Shown here piece after piece: positions 1-5,301 of a stretch of 5,567 nucleotides of DNA; positions within the stretch are counted from its first letter, which is position 1; the number at the start of each line of letters is the position of its first letter. A model generated the notes under the pieces. That model had not been told where the DNA came from, ran no database searches, and saw only the letters and a program-made list of their open reading frames with translations. The stretch covers positions 16,785 to 22,351 of the forward strand of contig DGBM01000083.1 in assembly GCA_002384765.1 (NCBI GenBank), written 5' to 3'. The position numbers were made by a program, and so were the translations under genes. The stretch is from Demequinaceae bacterium UBA4004. GTDB taxonomy: Bacteria > Actinomycetota > Actinomycetes > Actinomycetales > Demequinaceae.

Positions 1-514
1 CGGGCGGGCACACCAGCACCAGGTCCTCATGGCCGAGCGCCTGGTGCGGCAGGGTGCCCAGGTGCGCGGCGGCGGCCACGAACGCGATGTCCAAGGTGTC
101 CGACCGCAACGCGTCGATGAGGTCGTGCGAGCCGGCCTGGCGGAACTGGATCTCGACCTGCGGGTGCCGGCGGTGAAAGCGGTCAATCAGCGCGGTCGCG
201 TCGACCACGCCCAGGCACTGCTCGGTGCCGATGCGCAGGGTGCCCGACACCTGGTGGGTGGCGTGCACGACGGCGTCGCGCGCCGCGCGCTCACCGTCGA
301 GCAGGGCGCGGGCGTGGGGAAGCAGGGCGAGCGCGGCCTCGGTGGGTTCGACGCGCCGGGTGGTGCGGGTGAACAGGCTGGTGCCCAGTTCCTGTTCAAG
401 CCCACGAATACCAGCGGACAGCCCCGACTGCGAGACACCGATGAGCTGCGCGGCGCGCGTGAAGTGGCGCTCGTCGGCGAGCGTCACGAGGTACTCCATC
501 TGCCGCAATTCCAT
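1..514 (-). CDS. LysR-family transcriptional regulator (partial, C-terminus beyond window)
   Basis: The first 171 residues of a LysR-type DNA-binding regulator are visible; the frame runs off the left edge. The N-terminus (about residues 1-60) is a canonical LysR winged helix-turn-helix: MELRQMEYLV, then FTRAAQLIGVSQSGLSAGIR, then LEQELGTSLFTRTTRRVEPTEA. The effector-binding domain begins near residue 91 (GTLRIG) and continues through DIAFVAA to about residue 171, so roughly the last 120-140 residues of a usual 290-310 are missing. The ATG at 514 is supported by a GGAG 6 nt upstream and by alignment of the HTH to the protein start. It is divergent from the aldo/keto reductase operon, the classic arrangement for a LysR protein controlling its neighbour and itself. 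The effector is unknown. The family call is secure; the target operon is inferred from position. Confidence 0.95.
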   Translation of the reverse strand, partial: MELRQMEYLVTLADERHFTRAAQLIGVSQSGLSAGIRGLEQELGTSLFTRTTRRVEPTEAALALLPHARALLDGERAARDAVVHATHQVSGTLRIGTEQCLGVVDATALIDRFHRRHPQVEIQFRQAGSHDLIDALRSDTLDIAFVAAAAHLGTLPHQALGHEDLVLVCPP

Positions 515-545
515 TAAGCACTCCAGATTGTGAAAACCATCGCGC

Positions 546-561
546 GAAGTCGTTGGACTTC
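546..561. promoter_or_regulatory. Perfect inverted repeat, candidate LysR operator
   Basis: GAAGTC-GTTG-GACTTC is a perfect dyad with 6-bp arms and a 4-nt centre in the spacer between the divergent LysR gene and the first aldo/keto reductase gene. It covers the predicted -35 box of the reductase promoter and lies 32 nt from the LysR start codon. LysR proteins commonly bind an imperfect T-N11-A dyad in such spacers; this one is a shorter-spaced palindrome, so its assignment to the LysR protein rests on position only. Confidence 0.45.
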
Positions 562-582
562 TAAGTTACCCGTTCCTATGCT
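553..582 (+). promoter_or_regulatory. Predicted promoter of the aldo/keto reductase operon
   Basis: A -35-like TTGGAC (553-558) and a -10-like TATGCT (577-582) are separated by 18 nt, which would place the transcription start near 589, about 28 nt before the chosen start codon. The -10 has 4 of 6 consensus bases and the -35 has 3 of 6, so this would be a weak promoter that might need an activator. On the opposite strand TTGAGA (602-597) with TAGGAA (578-573) is a still weaker candidate for the LysR gene, facing this promoter. Confidence 0.4.
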
Positions 583-584
583 GA

Positions 585-597
585 AGGGGAATCCCCT
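585..597. promoter_or_regulatory. Perfect 13-bp palindrome at the predicted transcription start
   Basis: AGGGGA-A-TCCCCT is a perfect inverted repeat with 6-bp arms and a single central base. It spans the predicted transcription start of the reductase operon, a common place for a repressor operator. No binding protein can be assigned. The 1-nt centre rules out an RNA hairpin using the full arms, so a DNA site is more likely than a terminator or leader structure. Confidence 0.3.
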
Positions 598-606
598 CTC
601 AACACT

Positions 607-610
607 GGAG
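607..610 (+). promoter_or_regulatory. Ribosome binding site deciding the start of the first reductase
   Basis: GGAG lies 6 nt before GTG at 617. The open frame extends upstream to a GTG at 530 and an ATG at 578, but neither has a purine-rich site at proper distance. Family homology also begins only at the HERTIGNRSVSAIGLGG segment. Confidence 0.7.
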
Positions 611-616
611 TTCACT

Positions 617-1486
617 GTGCACGAGCGCACCATCGGCAACCGTTCCGTCTCGGCGATCGGACTGGGCGGCATGCCCATGTCCATCGAGGGCCGCCCCGAC
701 CGGGCGCAGGCCATCGCCACCATCCACGCCGCGCTCGACGCGGGCGTCACCTTCATCGACACCGCCGACGCGTACCACCTCACGGCCACCGACGTGGGTC
801 ACAACGAGGAACTCATCGCCGAGGCACTTCGCAGCTACGGATCCGACACCTCCGGCATCTTGGTTGCCACGAAGGCCGGCCACCTGCGCCCCGGAGACGG
901 GACCTGGACGCGAAATGGCGACCCGACCTACATCAAGCAGGCGGCCAAGGCGTCGGCCAAGCGTCTCGGCGTCGAGGCCATCGGCCTGCACCAGTTCCAC
1001 CGCCCCGACCCCAAGGTTCCGTACGCCGACTCCATCGGGGCCATGGTCGAACTCCTCGACGAGGGCGTCATCCAGATGGCCGGCATCTCGAACGCCAACC
1101 CGGAGCAGATCCGCCAGGCGAACGACCTGCTGAGCGGCCGCCTCGTGAGCGTCCAGAACCAGTTCTCCCCAGCCTTTGTGAGCAGTTACCCCGAGCTCGA
1201 ACTCTGTGCGCAGATGGGCATCGCCTTCCTGCCCTGGAGCCCGCTCGGCGGCATCGCCCGCGCCAGCGCGGTCGGCCACAACCACTCGGCCTTCCAACAG
1301 ATCGCCAATGCGCATGGCGTCAGCCCGCAGCGCGTCACCCTCGCCTGGGAGCTCGCGTTGGCCGATGTGGTCATCCCGATCCCCGGCGCCTCCAAGCCTG
1401 CGTCCATCACGGACTCCGCGCAGGCCCCCGAACTCACGCTGACGGCCGACGAGGTCGCCCAGCTCAGCACAGTACTGAAGGGTTAA
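617..1486 (+). CDS. Aldo/keto reductase, first gene of a two-gene operon
   Basis: A 289-residue single-domain (beta/alpha)8 aldo/keto reductase, expected to reduce an aldehyde or ketone with NADPH in the cytoplasm. The catalytic tetrad is readable: D48 in FIDTADAY, Y53, K86 in VATKAGH, and H128 in LHQFHRPD. Other family marks are the N-terminal IGLGGMPM strand, VSVQNQFSP after mid-protein, LPWSPLGG, and a C-terminal cofactor segment IPIPGASKPASI. The last resembles the NADPH 2'-phosphate loop of the family (known feature, assignment inferred). One small departure: the residue five before the catalytic His, often Asp (DLYQLH), is Gly here. GTG at 617 is chosen because of the GGAG and because homology starts there. 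The gene is 4 nt upstream of a second reductase, so the two are almost certainly co-transcribed. The substrate cannot be named. Confidence 0.95.
   Translation: MHERTIGNRSVSAIGLGGMPMSIEGRPDRAQAIATIHAALDAGVTFIDTADAYHLTATDVGHNEELIAEALRSYGSDTSGILVATKAGHLRPGDGTWTRNGDPTYIKQAAKASAKRLGVEAIGLHQFHRPDPKVPYADSIGAMVELLDEGVIQMAGISNANPEQIRQANDLLSGRLVSVQNQFSPAFVSSYPELELCAQMGIAFLPWSPLGGIARASAVGHNHSAFQQIANAHGVSPQRVTLAWELALADVVIPIPGASKPASITDSAQAPELTLTADEVAQLSTVLKG
1477..1482 (+). promoter_or_regulatory. Ribosome binding site of the second reductase, inside the first gene
   Basis: GAAGGG overlaps the last codons of the first reductase and lies 8 nt before the ATG at 1491. This fits translational coupling of the two genes. 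Confidence 0.65.
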
Positions 1487-1490
1487 CAAC

Positions 1491-2423
1491 ATGAAGACCT
1501 ACAACCTCCCCGGCATCGACGTCCCGGCATCGAACGTGGTGCTCGGCCTGATGCGCATCCAGGACAAGACCGACGAGGAGGTGCGCACCTTGGTGGGCAC
1601 AGCCCTCGACGCGGGCATCACGGTCATGGACCACGCCGACGTGTACGGCTCACCCCTGCACGGCTGCGAGGTGCGGTTCGCCGAGGCCATGAAGCTCACC
1701 TCCTCCCAGCGTGAGTCCATGGTGATCCAGTCCAAGGCGGGCATCGTCCCCGACGGGCCGTACTTCGACTTCTCATCCGAACACATCGTCGCGTCCGTCG
1801 ACGCATCGCTGAAGGCGCTCGGCACCGACTACCTCGACCTGCTGCTGCTGCACAGGCCCGATGCCCTGGTCGAGCCGGAAGACGTCGCCAAGGCGTTCGA
1901 CGAACTCGGGGCCGCGGGCAAGGTCCGCGCGTTCGGCGTCTCGAACCACACGCCCGGCCAGATCGACCTGCTGCGCAAGCACGTCAAGCAGCCGATCGTC
2001 GCCAACCAGGTGCAGTTGTCCGTCACCCACGCGCCGATCATTGCGCAGGGCGTGGCCATGAACATGGCGGGACTGGATCAGTCGATCTCTCGTGACAATG
2101 GCATCGTCGACTACTGCCGACTGCACGACATCACGCTGCAGGCATGGTCTCCGTTCCAGGCGGGCTTCTTCACGGGACCGTTCCTGGGCAATGACGACTA
2201 CCCCGAGCTCAACGCCGTGGTCGGTCGCTTGGCGGACAGGTACGACGTTCCCGCTCTCGCGATCGCCACCGCATGGATCACGCGCCACCCTGCGCAGTGG
2301 CAGGTCGTCATCGGCACCACCACGCCCGAACGCGTGGCCGCCGCTGCGCAGGGATCCGAGATCCCGCTCACGCGCGCCGAGTGGTACGAGATGTTCAGGG
2401 CCGCCGGCTACGCAGTTCCGTAA
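1491..2423 (+). CDS. YdhF-like aldo/keto reductase, second gene of the operon
   Basis: A 310-residue oxidoreductase of the YdhF-like branch of the aldo/keto reductases (general family knowledge). The tetrad is complete: D47 in VMDHADVYG, Y52, K82 in IQSKAGI and H121 in LLLLHRPDALVEPEDV. Branch marks include FDFSSEHI near residue 92, GVSNHTPGQIDLL, the segment DYCRLHDITLQAWSPFQAGF, AWITRHPAQWQVVIGTTTPE, and the C-terminal LTRAEWYEMFRAAG. Length matches the branch. It differs clearly from the preceding reductase, so the pair is not a recent tandem duplication. This branch often has no proven substrate; NADPH-dependent carbonyl reduction is the safe description. The last 16 bp overlap the end of glpD on the other strand, and no terminator is visible between the converging genes. 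Confidence 0.95.
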   Translation: MKTYNLPGIDVPASNVVLGLMRIQDKTDEEVRTLVGTALDAGITVMDHADVYGSPLHGCEVRFAEAMKLTSSQRESMVIQSKAGIVPDGPYFDFSSEHIVASVDASLKALGTDYLDLLLLHRPDALVEPEDVAKAFDELGAAGKVRAFGVSNHTPGQIDLLRKHVKQPIVANQVQLSVTHAPIIAQGVAMNMAGLDQSISRDNGIVDYCRLHDITLQAWSPFQAGFFTGPFLGNDDYPELNAVVGRLADRYDVPALAIATAWITRHPAQWQVVIGTTTPERVAAAAQGSEIPLTRAEWYEMFRAAGYAVP

Positions 2424-4147
2424 CCGCGCACGGCCCCGGTGGCGGCGATCGAATGGAACTCGTGGAGAGTGTCGGCACACGCCTGGGCTTCAGCACGCAC
2501 GCGGTCCTCGCCCCATCCCAACTCCTGCCCGAGGGCGGCGGCGATCTCCGTGAAATGTTCTGGACGCAACCCGCCGACGAAGGCGAGGTTGGTGCGCCGC
2601 AGCACCACGTCGGTCACGTGGACCACACTCTCCCACCTCGCCATCCGGGCAACCTCGCGTGTGGACAGCGCCCCATCCACCAGGGGCGAATCGGGACCCT
2701 CCGCGAGGAAGGCCGCGACCTCCGTGGCGCGGGTCCCATAGCGTTCCAGCAGCGTCGCCCCACGATCCGGATCCACGCCGGGGAGGTTGCTCGCGACCCA
2801 GGCCGCGCGCCGGCTCGCACGCTTCGGGTAACCGCGGCCGCCGCCGATCACGACGCCGTCGGTGGACCACATGCGGGGTCGGTCCAGCAGTTCCAGCACG
2901 CGGTCGGCCAATGTCTCGCCCAGCGCCCTGAACGTGGTCCACTTGCCGCCGACCAGGCTCAGCACTGGGCTACCGGCCCGGTCTTGGTCAACCTCGATCC
3001 GGTAGTCGCGTGAGACGAGTCCGGGCTTGATGTCATCGTGGCGTGGGAGCGGCCGGATGCCCGAGTACGTGAAGACGATGTCGGAGCGGTCCAGCTCAAT
3101 CGTGGGAAAGACGTGCCGGATGAGGTCGAAGAAGTAGTCCACTTCCTCATCGGTGCACACCGCGGGTTCCCGCGGGTCGGCGCGGACGTCTGTGGTGCCC
3201 ACCAGGACGCGTCCGTGCAGCGGGTAGATGAGCACAATCCGGCCATCGGAGTGCTCGAAGAAGATCTCTCGCCCGCCCGTGGCCTCCAACAGCTCCGGAT
3301 GGTCCAGGACGATGTGTGAGCCCTTGGTGCCGCCCATGAACGACGTGTGCGTGCCGAGCGCCTCGTTCGTGAGGTCGGTCCATGGTCCCGATGCGTTGAC
3401 GATCACCTCCGCGCCGATGCTGAACTCTTGGCCCGTCTCCACGTCGCGCAGACGCACGGAGGACTCGTCCAGGCCGACGGCCTCGACATAGTTGACTGCT
3501 ATCGCGCCGCTGTGCTCCCTGACTCCATCCATCAGCACGTCCAGCGCGAGGCGCTCCGGGCTGTGCACCGAGGCGTCGTAATAGGTGGCGGTGTACTTGA
3601 TGTTCGGGTCGAGCGCTGGCAGCGCGGCGAGTGACTCCTTGCGTCCCATGAAGCGGTGACGGGGCACGGTGCCGTTGGCGCGAGAGAACGTGTCGTACAG
3701 CGACAGTCCGACCTTGATCATGACTGCGCCGCGTTCAACGTGCCGCTCGCCGGATCGATGCCGCAGGATCTTCATGGGCGACGCGATCATGCTGGACAAC
3801 GTCGAGTAGATCGGGATGGTGGTGCGCAGCGGCTTCACGAAGTGAGGTGCGGTGTGCAGCAGTCCGTTGCGTTCGTGGACGGATTCGCGCACGAGTCGCA
3901 TCTCGCCGTTCTCGAGATAGCGCAGCCCGCCGTGGATCATGTGGCTGGACGCCGCGGTAGCGCCGGAGCCGAAGTCCCCGCGCTCCACGAGCACCACATC
4001 GACACCCTGCATTGCGAGATCGCGAAAGGTCGCGATGCCGTTGATGCCGCCGCCGATCACGATGACGCTGGTGTGCTGCAGCGTTCGCAGCCGCGTCACC
4101 GTGGCGCGTTCCGGGTTGTCGGGTGAAGGGGAGCCCGATGAGGCCAC
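2408..4147 (-). CDS. glpD: FAD-dependent glycerol-3-phosphate dehydrogenase
   Basis: A 579-residue flavoenzyme that oxidises sn-glycerol-3-phosphate to dihydroxyacetone phosphate, passing electrons to quinone or oxygen at the membrane surface (family knowledge). A 26-residue N-terminal extension precedes the dinucleotide-binding strand with G32, G34 and G37 (GGGINGIA). Then come SSHMIHGGLRYLE (68-79), KPLRTTIPIY, TYYDASVHSPERLALD, NASGPWTD, TKGSHIVLD and VGTTDV. SGIRPL (R365) and GGKWTTFR (K402) match segments carrying substrate-contacting Arg and Lys in E. coli GlpD. The C-terminal domain (about 430-560) contains RWESVVHVTDVVLRRTNLAF. No frameshift is seen. It is longer than the roughly 500-residue E. 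coli enzyme. The GTG start at 4147 has AAAGGA 7 nt upstream. It is divergent from the SorC-type regulator, with the shared dyad upstream. The related erythritol-phosphate dehydrogenase EryB is an alternative, but the glpK neighbour favours glycerol. Confidence 0.93.
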   Translation of the reverse strand: MASSGSPSPDNPERATVTRLRTLQHTSVIVIGGGINGIATFRDLAMQGVDVVLVERGDFGSGATAASSHMIHGGLRYLENGEMRLVRESVHERNGLLHTAPHFVKPLRTTIPIYSTLSSMIASPMKILRHRSGERHVERGAVMIKVGLSLYDTFSRANGTVPRHRFMGRKESLAALPALDPNIKYTATYYDASVHSPERLALDVLMDGVREHSGAIAVNYVEAVGLDESSVRLRDVETGQEFSIGAEVIVNASGPWTDLTNEALGTHTSFMGGTKGSHIVLDHPELLEATGGREIFFEHSDGRIVLIYPLHGRVLVGTTDVRADPREPAVCTDEEVDYFFDLIRHVFPTIELDRSDIVFTYSGIRPLPRHDDIKPGLVSRDYRIEVDQDRAGSPVLSLVGGKWTTFRALGETLADRVLELLDRPRMWSTDGVVIGGGRGYPKRASRRAAWVASNLPGVDPDRGATLLERYGTRATEVAAFLAEGPDSPLVDGALSTREVARMARWESVVHVTDVVLRRTNLAFVGGLRPEHFTEIAAALGQELGWGEDRVRAEAQACADTLHEFHSIAATGAVRGYGTA

Positions 4148-4154
4148 GAGCCAG

Positions 4155-4160
4155 TCCTTT
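4155..4160 (-). promoter_or_regulatory. Ribosome binding site supporting the GTG start of glpD
   Basis: AAAGGA on the minus strand, 7 nt before the GTG at 4147, is the best ribosome site near this gene. It fixes a start that would otherwise be ambiguous, because the first 20 or so residues are not conserved family sequence. Confidence 0.7.
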
Positions 4161-4187
4161 CTTCGCGGGGGAAATGTCTCTGTGCCC

Positions 4188-4193
4188 TATGAT
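4188..4193 (+). promoter_or_regulatory. Possible -10 box of the SorC-type regulator gene
   Basis: TATGAT matches 5 of 6 bases of the -10 consensus on the plus strand and would start transcription near 4200. No convincing -35 box lies 16-18 nt upstream, where the sequence is G-rich. The box overlaps the predicted glpD -10 box on the opposite strand, so the two promoters would compete. Transcripts would then carry the dyad 4224-4237 in the regulator's leader. Confidence 0.3.
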
Positions 4194-4217
4194 CGCCAGT
4201 GCCACACATTCGCACAA
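4189..4217 (-). promoter_or_regulatory. Predicted glpD promoter
   Basis: On the minus strand TTGTGC (4217-4212) and GATCAT (4194-4189) are 17 nt apart, with 3 of 6 and 4 of 6 consensus bases. The start of transcription would be near 4182, giving a leader of about 35 nt before the glpD GTG. The dyad at 4224-4237 ends 6 nt upstream of the -35 box, the same spacing as at glpK. Neither box is strong alone; the matched geometry is what raises confidence. Confidence 0.5.
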
Positions 4218-4223
4218 GCACCG

Positions 4224-4237
4224 TGCACACATGTGCA
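4224..4237. promoter_or_regulatory. Operator-like dyad upstream of glpD and the regulator
   Basis: TGCACA-CA-TGTGCA is a perfect inverted repeat with 6-bp arms and a 2-nt centre. Its reverse complement is exactly the dyad found before glpK, so read toward glpD it is the same 14 bp (15 with the preceding C). It lies 6 nt before the predicted glpD -35 box and 4 nt before the regulator's ribosome site. One site could therefore serve glpD and the regulator itself. The adjacent SorC-type protein is the obvious binder (inference). Confidence 0.75.
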
Positions 4238-4241
4238 GAAA

Positions 4242-4246
4242 GAGGG
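4242..4246 (+). promoter_or_regulatory. Ribosome binding site deciding the start of the regulator
   Basis: GAGGG lies 8 nt before ATG at 4255. In-frame alternatives at 4249 (ATG) and 4246 (GTG) are too close to this site or inside it. Earlier in-frame starts back to 4123 would put coding sequence through the operator and into glpD. Confidence 0.65.
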
Positions 4247-4254
4247 TGATGACG

Positions 4255-5220
4255 ATGGACCATGTGGCGGAAGATCGCCGTCGGGTGGTCGCGCTACGCG
4301 CCGCGCAGATGTACTACCTGCAGGATCAGACCATGGAATCGATCGCCAGAGAACTCTCCACATCTCGCTCAACGGTGTCCCGGCTGCTCTCTCACGCGCG
4401 AGACACAGGGTTGGTGGAGATTCGCGTCCACTCACCCCACGACAGCGGCATGCAGCTGGAGCGCACCATCGCCGAGCGCTTCCACGTGACCGCGCACGTG
4501 GTTCCCGTTCCTTCCGCGGTCAGCGACATCGATCGCCTGGAGCGGGTCGCGACAACGGCCGCGCGGCTGCTGGGCGGATTCGTCGACTCGAATGCCACGG
4601 TCGGCGTGGCGTGGGGCTCGACAATGAGCGCAGTCAGCCGACACCTCGTCACCAAGGACGTGCAGAACGCGGTCGTCGTGCAGATGAACGGCGCTGGTAA
4701 TACCGAGACCACCGGCATCGACTACGCCAGCAAGATTCTGCAGCGCTTTGGCGATGCGTATGGAGCCCAGGTGCAGCAGTTCGCCGTGCCCGCATTCTTC
4801 GATGACCCCGCGACCAAGGAGGCGCTGTGGCGCGAGCGCAGCGTGATCCGCGTGCTCGACGTCCAGGCCCGCATGGATGTCGCGATATTTGGATTGGGCT
4901 CGCCTTTCGCGGAGGTCCCCAGCCGCGTCTACATCGGCGGCTACCTCGAACCCGCGGAGTACGAAAGCCTCATGGAAGATGGTGTCGTCGGCGACCTCGC
5001 GACGGTGTTCTTTCGTCCCGACGGCAGCTCGGAGTCGATCGCTCTCAACGCGCGTGCGAGCGGCCCCGACCTGGGTCGCCTCCGCCGCGTGCCGCGCCGC
5101 GTGTGCGTCGTGTCCGGCGTGCAAAAACTCACCACTCTCAAGGGCGCCCTCGCCGGCGAACTGATGACCGACCTCGTGCTTGACGAGGCGCTCGCGTCCC
5201 GGCTTGCCGAGTCCGACTGA
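4255..5220 (+). CDS. SorC/DeoR-type sugar-binding transcriptional regulator of the glycerol locus
   Basis: A 321-residue regulator of the SorC family, typically tetrameric proteins that sense phosphorylated sugars or polyols (family knowledge). The N-terminal helix-turn-helix is at about 19-61: MYYLQDQTMESIARELSTSR, then STVSRLLSHARDTGLVEIRV. The effector domain fills the rest: VGVAWGSTMSAV (116-127) near the expected ligand phosphate site, QMNGAGNT, VGDLATVFFRPDG (245-257, the family's GD-I/L motif), LNARASGPDL, and VSGVQKLTTLKGAL with LVLDEALASRLA at the end. ATG at 4255 suits the ribosome site; starts at 4249 or 4246 would add only 2-3 residues. It lies between glpD (divergent) and glpK (81 nt downstream, same strand), and both carry the same upstream dyad. 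Inferred role: control of glycerol use in response to glycerol-3-phosphate or dihydroxyacetone phosphate. It is not a GlpR-type or IclR/GylR-type regulator. Family call firm, target and ligand inferred. Confidence 0.93.
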   Translation: MDHVAEDRRRVVALRAAQMYYLQDQTMESIARELSTSRSTVSRLLSHARDTGLVEIRVHSPHDSGMQLERTIAERFHVTAHVVPVPSAVSDIDRLERVATTAARLLGGFVDSNATVGVAWGSTMSAVSRHLVTKDVQNAVVVQMNGAGNTETTGIDYASKILQRFGDAYGAQVQQFAVPAFFDDPATKEALWRERSVIRVLDVQARMDVAIFGLGSPFAEVPSRVYIGGYLEPAEYESLMEDGVVGDLATVFFRPDGSSESIALNARASGPDLGRLRRVPRRVCVVSGVQKLTTLKGALAGELMTDLVLDEALASRLAESD

Positions 5221-5222
5221 CC

Positions 5223-5236
5223 TGCACATGTGTGCA
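5223..5236. promoter_or_regulatory. Operator-like dyad upstream of glpK
   Basis: TGCACA-TG-TGTGCA is a perfect inverted repeat beginning 3 nt after the regulator's stop codon. It is identical, including the asymmetric 2-nt centre and the preceding C, to the glpD-side dyad read toward glpD. It ends 6 nt before the predicted glpK -35 box, centred near -48. Two identical 15-bp copies about 1 kb apart at two genes of one pathway are very unlikely by chance. Confidence 0.78.
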
Positions 5237-5242
5237 TCCGTG

Positions 5243-5271
5243 GTGACCTTCGCGGCCGACCCCCTTAGATT
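5243..5271 (+). promoter_or_regulatory. Predicted glpK promoter
   Basis: GTGACC (5243-5248) and TAGATT (5266-5271) each match 4 of 6 consensus bases and are separated by 17 nt. Transcription would start near 5278, about 24 nt before the glpK ATG. The dyad 5223-5236 lies 6 nt upstream of the -35 box. Read-through from the regulator gene is also possible because no terminator is visible between them. Confidence 0.55.
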
Positions 5272-5301
5272 GACGATGTCCCCAAGCAAAGGAGCTTGTC
5301 C

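Noticed and set aside
29..517. Open frame of 162 codons on the plus strand opposite the LysR gene
   Set aside because: The minus strand encodes an unmistakable LysR HTH in the same DNA; the plus frame shows no motif.
530..616. N-terminal extension of the first reductase from GTG 530 or ATG 578
   Set aside because: The added residues would cross the predicted promoter and both dyads, lack family similarity, and no ribosome site precedes them; GTG 617 with GGAG fits better.
616..621. TGTGCA half-site at the start codon of the first reductase as a third SorC-type operator
   Set aside because: Only one arm is present with no matching TGCACA at the required 2-nt spacing; single hexamers also occur inside glpD by chance.
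599..1492. Open frame of 297 codons on the minus strand opposite the first reductase
   Set aside because: The plus-strand frame carries a full aldo/keto reductase tetrad; the opposite frame has no recognisable motif and is a GC-bias shadow.
1773..2480. Open frame of 235 codons on the minus strand opposite the second reductase and the end of glpD
   Set aside because: It overlaps two well-supported genes and has low-complexity, Arg/Val/Gly-rich composition typical of shadow frames.
2273..3013. Open frame of 246 codons on the plus strand crossing the reductase-glpD junction
   Set aside because: It spans the coding ends of two real genes and has no domain signal or good ribosome site.
4224..4237. 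Reading the dyad as a CRP/GlxR-type site
   Set aside because: CRP-like sites need TGTGA-N6-TCACA; the arms and the 2-nt centre here do not match.
4123..4254. N-terminal extension of the SorC-type regulator by 44 residues from an in-frame upstream start
   Set aside because: The extension would overlap the glpD start and translate through the dyad and promoters; the segment does not look like SorC sequence, and ATG at 4255 has a proper ribosome site.
5221..5301. Terminator between the regulator gene and glpK
   Set aside because: The only strong dyad is the operator-like repeat, which has a 2-nt centre and no following T-run, so it cannot form an intrinsic terminator.
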